Positions 18,956 through 27,337 of a DNA stretch of 64,000 bases are shown piece by piece. Under the pieces are notes generated by a model. That model was given only the letters and a program-made list of their open reading frames with translations, had not been told where the DNA came from and made no database searches. Position 1 is the stretch's first letter, and every line of letters begins with the position of its first letter. A program made the position numbers and the translations under genes. Source of the stretch: Rothia sp. HMSC078H08 (GTDB lineage Bacteria > Actinomycetota > Actinomycetes > Actinomycetales > Micrococcaceae); contig NZ_KV795245.1 in the NCBI RefSeq assembly GCF_001808955.1, forward strand, positions 1 to 64,000, given 5' to 3'.

Positions 18956-19131
18956 AAAAAGCCCGCACGCTCAAATCCGAAAGACGGACAACGTGTGGGC
19001 TACATTGCTGGGTGGCGCGGACTCAAAGCCGCGTAACGGAGACAGATACACTCCGTATGATTAGTCACCTCATTGTGGGGTGCGCAACCCTCACGGAGCA
19101 ACTTAAAAAAGGGGTCAAATGCAAAATGTAA
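18956..19131 (-). promoter_or_regulatory. Riboswitch-like leader with attenuator before the symporter
   Basis: A promoter reading TTACAT, 17 bases, TTTTAA (19131-19103) is followed by a compact fold. A closing stem GTTGCT/AGCAAT (19102-19097 with 19009-19004) encloses four hairpins: GGGT/ACCC, ATGA/TCAT, ACGGAG/CTCCGT and CGCGG/CCGCG. Directly after it AGCCCACACG pairs with CGTGCGGGCT (one mismatch, inner GTCCG/CGGAT) and runs into TTTTTGC, just before the ribosome-binding site. This is the layout of an aptamer plus terminator. I do not recognise the aptamer: glycine, SAM, TPP and cobalamin consensus elements are absent. Confidence 0.6.
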
Positions 19132-19206
19132 CGAATACTTAATATATGGACAGAGTAAATATAGACTCCGTGGAGGTGTTGACGGCACCGGCAGGGCGGG
19201 CACAAC

Positions 19207-19243
19207 AAGCCCGGCACAAGGTACAAAACCTCGCACCGGGCTT
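19207..19243 (-). terminator. lysX terminator
   Basis: AAGCCCGG pairs with CCGGGCTT around an inner AGGT/ACCT pairing, 28 bases past the lysX stop. The T run on the minus strand is short. Confidence 0.7.
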
Positions 19244-19270
19244 AGCGGAGAAGCGTGGGTATCAGTCGGG

Positions 19271-22200
19271 CTACGAACGCTCAGGCTTCACAAACGGGAA
19301 CGACAACACCCCACGAATCTGCGTCTGAGCCAACAGCATCACCAAACGGTCCACACCCAGACCCAAACCACCCGTCGGCGGCATACCCGTCTCCAAGGCG
19401 TAAAGGAAATCCTCATCCACCTCCATCGCCTCCAGGTCACCCGAAGCCGCCTTCAACGACTGCTCCGTCAGGCGCTCACGCTGCACCAGCGGATCCGCCA
19501 GCTCCGAGTAGGCACAGCCCATCTCCATGCCGTTGATCACCAAATCCCAACGCTCCGCCAAACCTGGAACACTACGATGCGGTGCCGCAAGCGGACTCGT
19601 CTCCGCGGGGAAATCCGTATAGAACGTCGGCTCCACCGTATGCGCCTCAACCAGCTCACCATATAGCTCCTCAACGATGGCCCCCGGGCCCATACCCTCA
19701 TGAACACGCACACCGTGCTGCTGTGCCAGGGTCAGCAACTCCTCAAAATCCGTCTGCACATCCACACGGCGACCCAGCGCCTCCGACAGGGCATCACACA
19801 CCGACACCACACGCCACGGACCCGACACATCAGACACCGTGCGCTCACTCGAAGCCTTATGCCCCAGCGGCAAAGACACCGAACCAAACACCGCCTGGGC
19901 AGCATCCTTAATCAGACGCTCCGTCAACTGCCGCATCTGCACATAATCCGCATACGGACGATACGCCTCAAGCACCGTAAACTCCGGGTTATGGGTCGCA
20001 TCAGCACCCTCATTACGGAAATCACGACCCAGCTCATACACCGGACCGCTGCCGCCGACCACCAGACGCTTCAAATACAGCTCCGGCGCAATACGCAACG
20101 TCAAATCCTCACCATAGGCGTTGATATACGTGCGGAACGGACGCGCGCTCGCGCCACCGTGCACCGTATGCAGAATCGGGGTCTCCACCTCAAGGAAACC
20201 CTCCGCATCTAGGCGGGCACGCAACGCCTTAATGACCGCGGTGCGCAGACGCAGATTCTGCATCTGATCCGGATGCACCAATAGGTCCGTGGAACGGCGA
20301 CGCAGGCGCGCCTCCGGATCAGTAAAAGAGTCGAAGGGGATGGGGTGAAGGCTCTTCGACGCCATGCTCCAGGAGGAAGCAATCAGCGATAGAGTGCCGG
20401 TGCGGCTCACCCCGTAGGTGCCCTGCACGGTGATGATGTCACCGGTGTCCAGGTTGCGGGAGGCAAGGCTCAGCGGGCGCTCGCCCACCAGGCTGCGTTC
20501 CATGATGACCTGCAGGGTTTTGTCACCTTCAATAAGAGTCACAAAGAGAACTCCACCGTGGTTGCGAAGCGCGCGAACACGCCCCGAAACCATGAATTCC
20601 GAATCTGGAATATTTTCAGAAGAGAATATACGCAGAGCATCCTTGACACCCAGCACAGAGGCAGCAGTACCAGCCTTTTCACCGCCCAGCGGATACGGCT
20701 CCATACCCGCCGCACGCAGTGCTTCCAGATGGCGCAGACGATGCTGAGTCTGATCGCTACGCGACACCTCAGGAAGCTCTTCCACAGTAGCGAGCTGCAT
20801 CTGGTGAAGAGCCTCCAACTCACCTGCAGAAAGATGCTGCTCCTGATCCTGCAAACGGCGCGCCGACAGATTTGGCAAGAAACCCTCCGCCATGCCCGCA
20901 GCAAACACAACATTCACCATCGCCAACGTCGGCTCCGTCGCCACATAACGAGGAACCCACAGCGGGGCAAACTTCAGATTGAAACGATACAGGCGGCGCA
21001 ACTGCAGAAAACGATCCAGCACACCCAAAGAACGGGATGCGAAACGGTTCCACGCCGACGCACCCACCTGATCCGCAGCCTCAAAAATATGGCCAAACAT
21101 CGCAAAATTCAGCGACACCCGACGTACACCCAGCGCCGCCGCCTGCTCCATGAGCGAGGCCACCATAAACTCCACCACACCATTAGGTGCATCAGGGGAG
21201 CGGCGCATAACGTCCAGCGATAGGCCGATAGGACCCCAGGGGACGAAGGACAGTAGGGCCACCATCTGACCAGCCTCATCATGCGTAGAAACCAGCAGAG
21301 AGGAAGAATCCGCCGGATCATTCACACGATTCAGAGCCATCGAAAAACCGCGCTCCACACGCCCATGACGCCACGCAGAAATATTCTCCGCAACCTGCTG
21401 ACGCTGCTGCTCGTTCAACTCTGAAAAACGGCGGATCTGCACTGTATACCCGCCGCGGCGCACACGCTGAACCGCCTGACGCACCGGCAACATCGACGTG
21501 TCATTGAGCGTGAAACGATCCGCCTCAAGGACCGCCTCCTCACCCATCTGAATAATCGACAGACCCGCCCGGTTATAGGCGCGCGCACCCGCCTCACTCA
21601 CGCTCAGCGCCGCAGGAACCCAACCGTAACTACGTGCCTGTAGCATCCACTGCTCGATCGCGGCATCCCACGAATCGGGGTCACCCACCGGGTCACTCGA
21701 CGCCAAGCACACCGAACCCACCGAACGGTACGTAATCGCCGCCCTCTGATCCGGAGAGAAAATCACCTGCTTATCGCGGCGCGTCGAAAAATAGGAGAGT
21801 GAATCATTGGCGCCATACTGCTGCAGCAGAGCGCGAATCTTCAGCTCCTTCTCACCGGTCCAGGCGTCCGGGGCACGGTAGCCGCGCGCCAACAGGTACA
21901 GCGCCGCAACCAGCGAAGCACCGTAACCAAACGACGCTAAGAAAGCCACCACATCGGCAGCCCAAACACCAGGATGCGTACGCTCAATACCCATGCCGTG
22001 CATGAGTAGCTCCCACGGGGTGATGAAACGCAACGGCTCCCACACACCAATGTGGCAGAGGTACCAGAGCACCAGGGTAGTCAGCAGGATACCGCCAACA
22101 GCCGTCAATGCCGCACCCACCCACGAGAGGCGACCAATGCGTGCCGGGAACGCCGAACGAATCGAGAAAAGGAACGGCACCAGCACACACGCAAACACGA

Positions 22201-22621
22201 TGGAGAGAGTATCGACCGTCGAGGAGAAAATACGGTCCTTCGGCATAATCCCCGCGGGGAACGCCAGCGTGAAAGCGCTATGGGTCGCAATCAGTGCGCC
22301 CAGCACCTGAAAAACGATGGCTGCAATGAGGGCAGCGCGCTTGCGCACAATCAGGCCGGAAACCAGCACAATCATCGTAATGGCGCTGGGCAGAGTATGC
22401 GTGGAGGGAATATTCAGCAGGTCCGCGGTAACTTCCCACCAGGTGAAGCCGCGGCCGCGCCGCAGAGGAGAGATAATCCACGCAAACGTGGTCAGAAGCG
22501 CGGCAAAAGAATACACCCCGATGACCACGCGTGCTGACGTCTCTGCATACCTAGAAGGAGGCGCGGGCGCCTGCCCTGCTCGTGCTGTACGGCGACGTGA
22601 GGTAGTGCGGTGAGACATCAT
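19271..22621 (-). CDS. lysX: LysX: lysylphosphatidylglycerol synthase fused to lysyl-tRNA synthetase
   Basis: A 1116-aa bifunctional enzyme. The N-terminal third has about seven membrane helices, then a DUF2156 acyltransferase domain (about residues 290-600) that moves lysine from Lys-tRNA to phosphatidylglycerol. The C-terminal half is a class II lysyl-tRNA synthetase with OB fold (about 690-780) and catalytic motifs, including VHGGASARPF, FRNEGADATHNPEF and the final GLGLGVDRLVMLL. Lysinylated lipid reduces negative surface charge and protects against cationic peptides; in Mycobacterium tuberculosis this fusion is LysX. Length and domain order match that family. No strong ribosome-binding site is visible before the ATG pair at 22616-22621. 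A separate housekeeping LysRS is expected elsewhere. Confidence 0.95.
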   Translation of the reverse strand: MMSHRTTSRRRTARAGQAPAPPSRYAETSARVVIGVYSFAALLTTFAWIISPLRRGRGFTWWEVTADLLNIPSTHTLPSAITMIVLVSGLIVRKRAALIAAIVFQVLGALIATHSAFTLAFPAGIMPKDRIFSSTVDTLSIVFACVLVPFLFSIRSAFPARIGRLSWVGAALTAVGGILLTTLVLWYLCHIGVWEPLRFITPWELLMHGMGIERTHPGVWAADVVAFLASFGYGASLVAALYLLARGYRAPDAWTGEKELKIRALLQQYGANDSLSYFSTRRDKQVIFSPDQRAAITYRSVGSVCLASSDPVGDPDSWDAAIEQWMLQARSYGWVPAALSVSEAGARAYNRAGLSIIQMGEEAVLEADRFTLNDTSMLPVRQAVQRVRRGGYTVQIRRFSELNEQQRQQVAENISAWRHGRVERGFSMALNRVNDPADSSSLLVSTHDEAGQMVALLSFVPWGPIGLSLDVMRRSPDAPNGVVEFMVASLMEQAAALGVRRVSLNFAMFGHIFEAADQVGASAWNRFASRSLGVLDRFLQLRRLYRFNLKFAPLWVPRYVATEPTLAMVNVVFAAGMAEGFLPNLSARRLQDQEQHLSAGELEALHQMQLATVEELPEVSRSDQTQHRLRHLEALRAAGMEPYPLGGEKAGTAASVLGVKDALRIFSSENIPDSEFMVSGRVRALRNHGGVLFVTLIEGDKTLQVIMERSLVGERPLSLASRNLDTGDIITVQGTYGVSRTGTLSLIASSWSMASKSLHPIPFDSFTDPEARLRRRSTDLLVHPDQMQNLRLRTAVIKALRARLDAEGFLEVETPILHTVHGGASARPFRTYINAYGEDLTLRIAPELYLKRLVVGGSGPVYELGRDFRNEGADATHNPEFTVLEAYRPYADYVQMRQLTERLIKDAAQAVFGSVSLPLGHKASSERTVSDVSGPWRVVSVCDALSEALGRRVDVQTDFEELLTLAQQHGVRVHEGMGPGAIVEELYGELVEAHTVEPTFYTDFPAETSPLAAPHRSVPGLAERWDLVINGMEMGCAYSELADPLVQRERLTEQSLKAASGDLEAMEVDEDFLYALETGMPPTGGLGLGVDRLVMLLAQTQIRGVLSFPFVKPERS

Positions 22622-22672
22622 GATCAGCGAGGAATCGGGGTGTAGAGAAGGTATTGGACCTAAAGAATCTGG

Positions 22673-24025
22673 CTAGGCTTCAGCCTTCGGGTCACGGTAG
22701 GTGCCCTCGAAGACATCGGGGATGCCGTTGTCGTCAGCGTCCACGCTTTCCTTCTCAGCCAGGGCACGGTAGTGCTTGTTACGGCGAGACAGGATAGCCG
22801 CACCCACAACGGCAGCCAGAACAGAGCCGACGAGAATCGCAATCTTTGCGTCCTCGGTGTGCGGAGAGCCGTGCGGGAAGGACAGCTCAGCCACCAGCAG
22901 GGACACGGTGAAGCCGATACCGCCGGTTGCAGCCAGACCGAGCACGTCAATCCAGGCGACGTCCGGGTCGAGGTTGGCGTTCTTGAAACGGGTCACGAGC
23001 CAGGTAGTACCGAAAATACCGATGGTCTTACCCGCAACCAGCGCAACCATGATGCCGACCGCCACGGAGTCGGTGAGGGCGCGTCCGAGGCCTTCAAAGC
23101 CGCCAACGGCCACACCCGCGCTGAAGAACGCGAAGACGGGTACGCAGATGCCCGTGGAGAGGGGGCGGAAGCGGTGCTCCAGCACCTCTGCCAGGCCGTG
23201 TTCAGCGTGCGCTGCCTCGGAGCGTGCGGACATCTTCACGGGCACCAGGAAGCCCAGAACCACGCCGGAAATGGTGGCGTGAATACCGGATTCGAGGAAG
23301 AGTGCCCAGGTGATGATACCCAGGGGCAACAGCAGAACCCATGCGGCGAGCGGCTTCAGGTGCAGCATGGTCTCACCGCGGTAGGCAATGAACGCAAAAA
23401 GAGCGAGGGGAATGAGCGCGAAGAGCAGGTACTCGCCGTGGAAGTTATTGGTGTAGAAGATCGCGATAATGCAGATCGCAATCAGGTCATCGACCACTGC
23501 CAGGGTCAGCAGGAAGACACGCATCGCCGAGGGGAGGAAAGTACCCACGGCGGCGAGAACAGACACCGCGAACGCAATATCGGTTGCGGTGGGGATCGCC
23601 CAGCCGTGCAGAGCGGTGGGGCTGGTGAAGTTCAGCGCCGTGTAGATAATCGCGGGCACTGCCACGCCACCGAAGGCGGCCGCAATCGGCACAATAGCGG
23701 TGGAGGGCGACTTGAGGTCACCAATCACGAATTCCTTCTTCAGCTCCAGGCCGGTGAGGAAGAAGAAAACGACGAGCAGACCGTCTGCTGCCCAGGTTCC
23801 GATGCTCATCTGCAGGTGGTTGAAGCCGGGGATGACCGGACCAACAACGGTGTCTCGCAGACCAAAGTAGAAGGTGGATGCGGGGGTGTTGGCGAGTACT
23901 ACTGCCAGCACCGTCGCAATCAGAAGTACGGTACCGCCGACTGATTCTGCACGCAGAATGTCGGCTACGCGGCGTGAGTTGCTATATGAGCCGCGGCTGA
24001 GGGTATCTGGGTTGGTGTGAGTCAT
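22673..24025 (-). CDS. nhaA: Na+/H+ antiporter NhaA
   Basis: A 450-aa antiporter that expels Na+ (or Li+) for protons. The essential Asp pair is visible in AVVDDLIAICIIAIFY and the other conserved Asp in PTATDIAFAVSVLA. About twelve membrane segments are present, with a hydrophilic C-terminal tail mentioning DADDNGIPDVFEG, a calcium-binding-like loop that is unusual for NhaA and may be only fortuitous. The start at 24025 follows AGAGGAGAGA; the frame continues upstream to 24166 without support. A GCCGC/GCGGC hairpin sits directly before the ribosome-binding site. Confidence 0.94.
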   Translation of the reverse strand: MTHTNPDTLSRGSYSNSRRVADILRAESVGGTVLLIATVLAVVLANTPASTFYFGLRDTVVGPVIPGFNHLQMSIGTWAADGLLVVFFFLTGLELKKEFVIGDLKSPSTAIVPIAAAFGGVAVPAIIYTALNFTSPTALHGWAIPTATDIAFAVSVLAAVGTFLPSAMRVFLLTLAVVDDLIAICIIAIFYTNNFHGEYLLFALIPLALFAFIAYRGETMLHLKPLAAWVLLLPLGIITWALFLESGIHATISGVVLGFLVPVKMSARSEAAHAEHGLAEVLEHRFRPLSTGICVPVFAFFSAGVAVGGFEGLGRALTDSVAVGIMVALVAGKTIGIFGTTWLVTRFKNANLDPDVAWIDVLGLAATGGIGFTVSLLVAELSFPHGSPHTEDAKIAILVGSVLAAVVGAAILSRRNKHYRALAEKESVDADDNGIPDVFEGTYRDPKAEA

Positions 24026-24166
24026 TCTCTCCTCTTTCTGCCGCGATATTATGCGGCATCTAAGGCTTTTAAGTTTACTCTGCACTGTATGAGTATTCGA
24101 GTACCGGCTGGCGGCTTTTAGCTCCTGGACGGTGCACCGCGGTGTGCTTTTATGGCGTATATGCAT

Positions 24167-24211
24167 AAACGTTCCGCCCTTCCCACGGCGTGTGGGGAGG
24201 GCGGAACGTTT
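24167..24211 (-). terminator. Ferritin gene terminator
   Basis: A 14-bp perfect stem (AAACGTTCCGCCCT and complement) around CCCAC/GTGGGG, with T-rich ends on both strands, lies 47 bases past the ferritin stop codon. Confidence 0.85.
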
Positions 24212-24257
24212 TAATATTCTGCGTGGTCGACTAGGTGCCTAGCCGTCAAACGAGAGA

Positions 24258-24782
24258 TTAGGAACCAGCGATTGCGGGTGCGCCGGACTCCTGGCCGTGG
24301 TCGTCTGCCAGCTCGCGTGCAACGTAGTTCTCCAGGTCGAAGAGGTTGCCGTTGGCGCGCTTTACGACGGTCACGAGGGTTTCCATGGTGGCGACTTCCT
24401 CGACCTGCTCCTTCAGGAACCAGAGGATGAACTGCTCGCCCAGTGCGTAGTTCTCAGCGCGTGCTGCGGAGAACAGTGCCTCGATCTGACCGGTGACGAC
24501 CTTCTCCTGTGCCAGGGACATGTCGACGATTTCCTGAACGTTCTCGAAGTCGTTCTTGACAGCGGGAACGGAGGGAATCTCAACCTTGTGGCCACGGTCC
24601 AGCTTGTACTGAACCATCATGAGTGCGTGCTCGCGCTCTTCGAGGGACTGGCGGTAGAAGAACTTAGCCAGCTGGGGCAGATCCTCACCGTCGAGCCAGA
24701 TAGCCATGGACAGGTACTGGTGAGATGCAGCGAACTCGTGGCCGATCTGCTCGTTCAGAAGGTCGTAGAAAGACTTAGACAT
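24258..24782 (-). CDS. ftn: Ferritin
   Basis: A 174-aa non-haem ferritin that oxidises Fe2+ and stores it as a mineral in a 24-subunit shell. Ferroxidase ligands are visible: Glu in LLNEQIGHEFAASHQY, Glu and His in QSLEEREHALMM, and Glu in FILWFLKEQVEEVATM. The length is typical; the C-terminal HGQESGAPAIAGS extension is short and flexible. AAGGAG lies five bases before the ATG. It is a single-gene unit with its own promoter and terminator. No DtxR/IdeR-type operator could be recognised in the upstream region. Confidence 0.95.
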   Translation of the reverse strand: MSKSFYDLLNEQIGHEFAASHQYLSMAIWLDGEDLPQLAKFFYRQSLEEREHALMMVQYKLDRGHKVEIPSVPAVKNDFENVQEIVDMSLAQEKVVTGQIEALFSAARAENYALGEQFILWFLKEQVEEVATMETLVTVVKRANGNLFDLENYVARELADDHGQESGAPAIAGS

Positions 24783-24848
24783 ATGGTTTCTCCTTATATG
24801 GTGATTGCTCTTGGGCGCCGGATGGCGCGGTGCAACCTGTTGATATTT

Positions 24849-24877
24849 ATCGTACGGGGTGCTCTGGGGCGTGTACA
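24849..24877 (-). promoter_or_regulatory. Ferritin gene promoter
   Basis: On the minus strand TGTACA, 17 bases, then TACGAT, about 65 bases before the ferritin ATG, fits a housekeeping sigma promoter. Confidence 0.5.
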
Positions 24878-25216
24878 GAGAGAAAAGGCTAATCGGTGGG
24901 GTAGATGAGGTACCCCTGACATATTGTCGCCATAACCCTTAGTGTGGATGCCCTGAATACTCTCTTTGGATTGAGTGGTATTGGGTGTGTTTCCTTGAGA
25001 TTTCGCGGTTTAACGGGGATAGACAGCGGGTTTAAAAACCACAAACCCTACGGTTCAAGGTAAACATAGAGACACCATGTTGGGTGCCCGCGCACGGGGC
25101 TAGAGGGCGCAAAAAAAATCTTAAAAATCTCTCGAAAATGCGGCGAAACTGGTGTGGCCAGAACCCCGATGCGCCCCCAACCGCCTCCGTAAAGGTTGTT
25201 CTGCGCGCACCTTTAA

Positions 25217-25258
25217 AGAGATAAGGCACGTTCCCGGTGGGGAATGTGCCTTATCTCT
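25217..25258 (-). terminator. marR terminator
   Basis: A perfect 13-bp stem (AGAGATAAGGCAC and complement) with inner CCC/GGG pairing lies 40 bases past the marR stop codon. The T run on the minus strand is short (CTCTTTAAA). Confidence 0.75.
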
Positions 25259-25297
25259 GGTTCTCTCAACTCTCATCCCTCTGTGGGGTGGAGGAGG

Positions 25298-25849
25298 TTA
25301 GTGTGCGGGGTATTCCCCACGCTGCAGTGCATCAATCGAGATGACGTTTGAAGGAGTATCACCCAGAACAGCCTTACCGATCTCGGCAAGCTGCTCAACC
25401 TGCTCGGGGGTGAGGTGATCGAAAATTTGGCGGCGTACTTCGCCAACATGGCTGGGTGCGACTTCCTGGATCTTCTGCTCGCCTGCGGGGAGCAGGTGGC
25501 AGATGCTCACACGGCGGTCTTCAGCACTGAGGGAACGGCGGACGTATCCATCCTTCTCCAAACGCGCTACGACTCGTGAGAGGCGTGCGGGAAGAGTGTT
25601 CGTAGTGATTGCCAGCTCGGTCATGGTCAGGGAATGATCCTTGGACTCGGAGAGCATTGCGAGCACCATGTATTCAACAAAGCTAATGCCAGCCTCGGTC
25701 TGTAGCTGATTCTCTAGCTTGCGGGTGAGGCTGAAGATGATGGAGCTGATAAAGAGCCAGCCTTCTCGCTCTTGCGGGGAGAGCCACTGGGTGGATTCGC
25801 TGTGTGCGGTATTTTCGGACCGCTGCTCAGACGTGGTTGGTGTGGACAC
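25298..25849 (-). CDS. MarR-family transcriptional regulator
   Basis: A 183-aa winged helix-turn-helix repressor. The recognition region is LTMTELAITTNTLPARLSRV and the wing is LEKDGYVRRSLSAEDRRVSI, with the conserved DxR. The hydrophobic helix WLFISSIIFSLTRKLENQL forms part of the dimer interface. Translation starts at GTG with GAGGAA upstream. The inverted repeat TCTCTT/AAGAGA at about 25873-25889, just upstream, could be its own operator. Such regulators often answer phenolics, oxidants or drugs; the target genes cannot be told from position, since no transporter lies beside it. Confidence 0.88.
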   Translation of the reverse strand: MSTPTTSEQRSENTAHSESTQWLSPQEREGWLFISSIIFSLTRKLENQLQTEAGISFVEYMVLAMLSESKDHSLTMTELAITTNTLPARLSRVVARLEKDGYVRRSLSAEDRRVSICHLLPAGEQKIQEVAPSHVGEVRRQIFDHLTPEQVEQLAEIGKAVLGDTPSNVISIDALQRGEYPAH

Positions 25850-26257
25850 GGGATTATTCCTCTTTTATCGGATATGGAGCTCTCTTAAATAAAGAGAGAA
25901 GTGGCGTGTTGGCACCCATTGTAGCGAAAGGTCTGACTAGGTGACTCAAAATTGGTACGGTCAAGTAATGATTGACACTTTAGTGCTAATTTTTTGAAGG
26001 GTGCTAGGGTCATCTTTTTGCACGCAGTGACTGCAAATACCCAAGGTAAGCAAGTGATATGCGACATATTTAAAAAGATTTCTGGTACAAGTATAGACGA
26101 GACCATACCAAGAAGCACCTCCGTGCATAATGCCAACTTCCGCGGAATATCAGGGTTTTTGGGTGGTGGAAGAAAATTCTCGGGCCGGCAAAGAGTGTTC
26201 CGAGGTCGAAAAATAACGAAACGGTAACAAAAATTTTAAAAAAATCTCGGTTTTGGC

Positions 26258-26285
26258 TTTGCAACCGTAATGAAACCGTGTACAC
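26258..26285 (+). promoter_or_regulatory. Promoter of the structured RNA
   Basis: TTGCAA (26258-26263), a 16-base spacer and TACACT (26280-26285) make a good housekeeping promoter. Transcription would start near 26292. Confidence 0.7.
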
Positions 26286-26291
26286 TAATTA

Positions 26292-26467
26292 CATAACGGG
26301 GTCGAAGGAAGCCTCCGAGGCGAGACCGGAAGCTCGCTTCGATAGGTTCGACTCTCTATTTATCGGTGATTGTCGTCGGTGTACGAGTAACTCGTATTTC
26401 TACCGACGGATGTGCGGTGCGGGTGCAGTTCGTGGTTGGGCTGCATTCCGTACCGTATCTTTTTAAC
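26292..26467 (+). ncRNA. Candidate structured small RNA, about 176 nt, class unknown
   Basis: Three stable elements follow the promoter. Stem 1 pairs GGGGTCGAA (26297) with TTCGACTCT (26346) and encloses GAAGC/GCTTC. Stem 2 pairs GTCGGT (26374) with ACCGAC (26402) around TACGAG-TAA-CTCGTA. Stem 3 (26413-26457) has about sixteen pairs, including TGCAG/CTGCA and CGGT/ACCG, and runs straight into TCTTTTT. That is an intrinsic terminator. The region encodes no credible protein. It does not match tmRNA, RNase P, SRP RNA or tRNA as I know them. A 6S/Ms1-like or regulatory role is possible but unproven. The next terminator at 26491 would give a longer form. Confidence 0.65.
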
Positions 26468-26490
26468 TCAAATTTCTATCAACTCACTCT

Positions 26491-26520
26491 AAGAGCATCC
26501 AATGGTCGGGTGCTCTTTTT
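26491..26520 (+). terminator. Second terminator after the small RNA
   Basis: AAGAGCATCC pairs with GGGTGCTCTT (one wobble) and continues into TTTTTCTTT. It backs up the terminator hairpin of the small RNA 25 bases upstream. Confidence 0.85.
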
Positions 26521-26681
26521 CTTTACCCTCATATCGGCATCAGCAAGAGCGCTGTACGAGCCGGGGGAGGAGCATACGAGGAGGCGCAAACACCTGTGCT
26601 GTTATGTAGCTATACAAGTGTGGCTACGCCGCCTGGCTACACTGCGTACCTGCGGTATTGTCGTGCCGTATCGTGCCAGGA

Positions 26682-27097
26682 GTGTTATCCACAGGGGTTA
26701 TCCACAGTGTGGAGAACTTACGCCCGTGTGATTTGGTGGAGCGGAATCGAGGCTCGCCACGGGCCCAATTTAAGAGCTCTGCAGAAAAATTCTTGTAATT
26801 ACAGGCTTTCACAGCCGTTAAAACCGAGGGTCAGTTCTTAAATAGAAGACCTTTTCACCTTTAAATCCGCGGAACGCCAGAGTTTCCACACCTGTGGATA
26901 ACCCTGTGCACTTAATCCACCGCCTCCGGCGTAAAAGAGGTGTATAAGACCGCTCAGCGCCCCTGTTGGCGTCCAAAATTTTGGCTAGTAGAAGGAAAAA
27001 TGCCCCGAGTGAGGGCGAAAATTCTGCAGTTTTTCCCCCGCACATCCCCAAAAAGAGGTGTTATCCACAGGGGTTATCCACAGTGTGGAGAACTTAC
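26682..27097 (+). repeat. Perfect 40-bp direct repeat carrying paired DnaA boxes
   Basis: Bases 26682-26721 and 27058-27097 are identical over 40 positions, starting GTGTTATCCACAGGGG and ending GGAGAACTTAC. Each copy has two TTATCCACA boxes 13 bases apart. The repeats lie in the same orientation, 376 bases apart. Confidence 0.9.
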
Positions 27098-27191
27098 AGC
27101 ACTGTTATTCACATGAGTGCATACCCTGTTATTTCAAGGCAGAATAGGGTGCCGAGCCTGAAAAGCCTGTTGATATACAGGGTTATCCACA
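26685..27191. other. DnaA-box cluster (seven boxes in about 500 bp)
   Basis: TTATCCACA occurs at 26685, 26698, 27061, 27074 and 27183 on the plus strand and at 26893-26901 on the minus strand. TTATTCACA occurs at 27105. All fit the DnaA-box consensus TTATNCACA. dnaA, dnaN or rpmH are not adjacent, so gene context argues against the main origin. A DnaA-titrating or reactivating locus (like datA/DARS in Escherichia coli, or the DnaA-box clusters of Bacillus subtilis) or an accessory origin is possible. Confidence 0.75.
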
Positions 27192-27337
27192 GGTGTGGGG
27201 AAAAGTCTCCGCCTAAAATCCACAGGCTCGAGCGAGGTCTTACATAAATGTGACGCTCCCCAATTCGTGAAAAGTAAAGTAAACGCTACGCTGGTAATCT
27301 TTAATACGAGCCAAGTTTTCTAATGAAAGGCATCATC

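Larger units (their letters stand above)
18934..19270. other. Gap between symporter and lysX
   Basis: This 337-base gap holds the symporter leader and promoter (18956-19131) and the lysX terminator (19207-19243). No gene is seen; short open frames on both strands overlap these structures and lack ribosome-binding sites. Confidence 0.7.
24783..25297. other. Gap between ferritin and marR
   Basis: This 515-base gap carries the ferritin promoter (24849-24877) and the marR terminator (25217-25258). A 65-codon frame at 25032-25229 on the minus strand has no ribosome-binding site and no recognisable product. Otherwise I see nothing in it. Confidence 0.6.
25850..27337. other. Long non-coding region between marR and sodA
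   Basis: Nearly 1.5 kb without a credible gene, AT-richer than its surroundings. It contains a promoter-driven structured RNA (26258-26467), a second terminator (26491-26520), seven DnaA boxes (26685-27191) and a perfect 40-bp direct repeat. Open frames of 60-120 codons overlap these structures, lack ribosome-binding sites and give no recognisable protein. The stretch from 25890 to 26250 contains A/T runs but nothing I can name. Confidence 0.75.

Noticed and set aside
19004..19020. T-box on the plus strand (GGGTGGCGCGG)
   Set aside because: The match to the T-box consensus is partial and no plus-strand gene follows; the bases are explained as the complement of the symporter leader.
18956..19101. 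Glycine riboswitch
   Set aside because: The gene would fit, but the conserved glycine aptamer elements are not found.
24023..24166. N-terminal extension of NhaA
   Set aside because: The frame is open to 24166, but only the ATG at 24025 has a ribosome-binding site, and the upstream residues are not NhaA-like.
26278..26466. 62-codon plus-strand reading frame
   Set aside because: It covers the structured RNA, has no ribosome-binding site and gives no protein-like sequence.
26682..27191. Main chromosomal origin oriC
   Set aside because: DnaA boxes fit, but dnaA, dnaN, rpmH or other origin genes are not adjacent, and the gene order places dnaA elsewhere. Kept only as a DnaA-box cluster.
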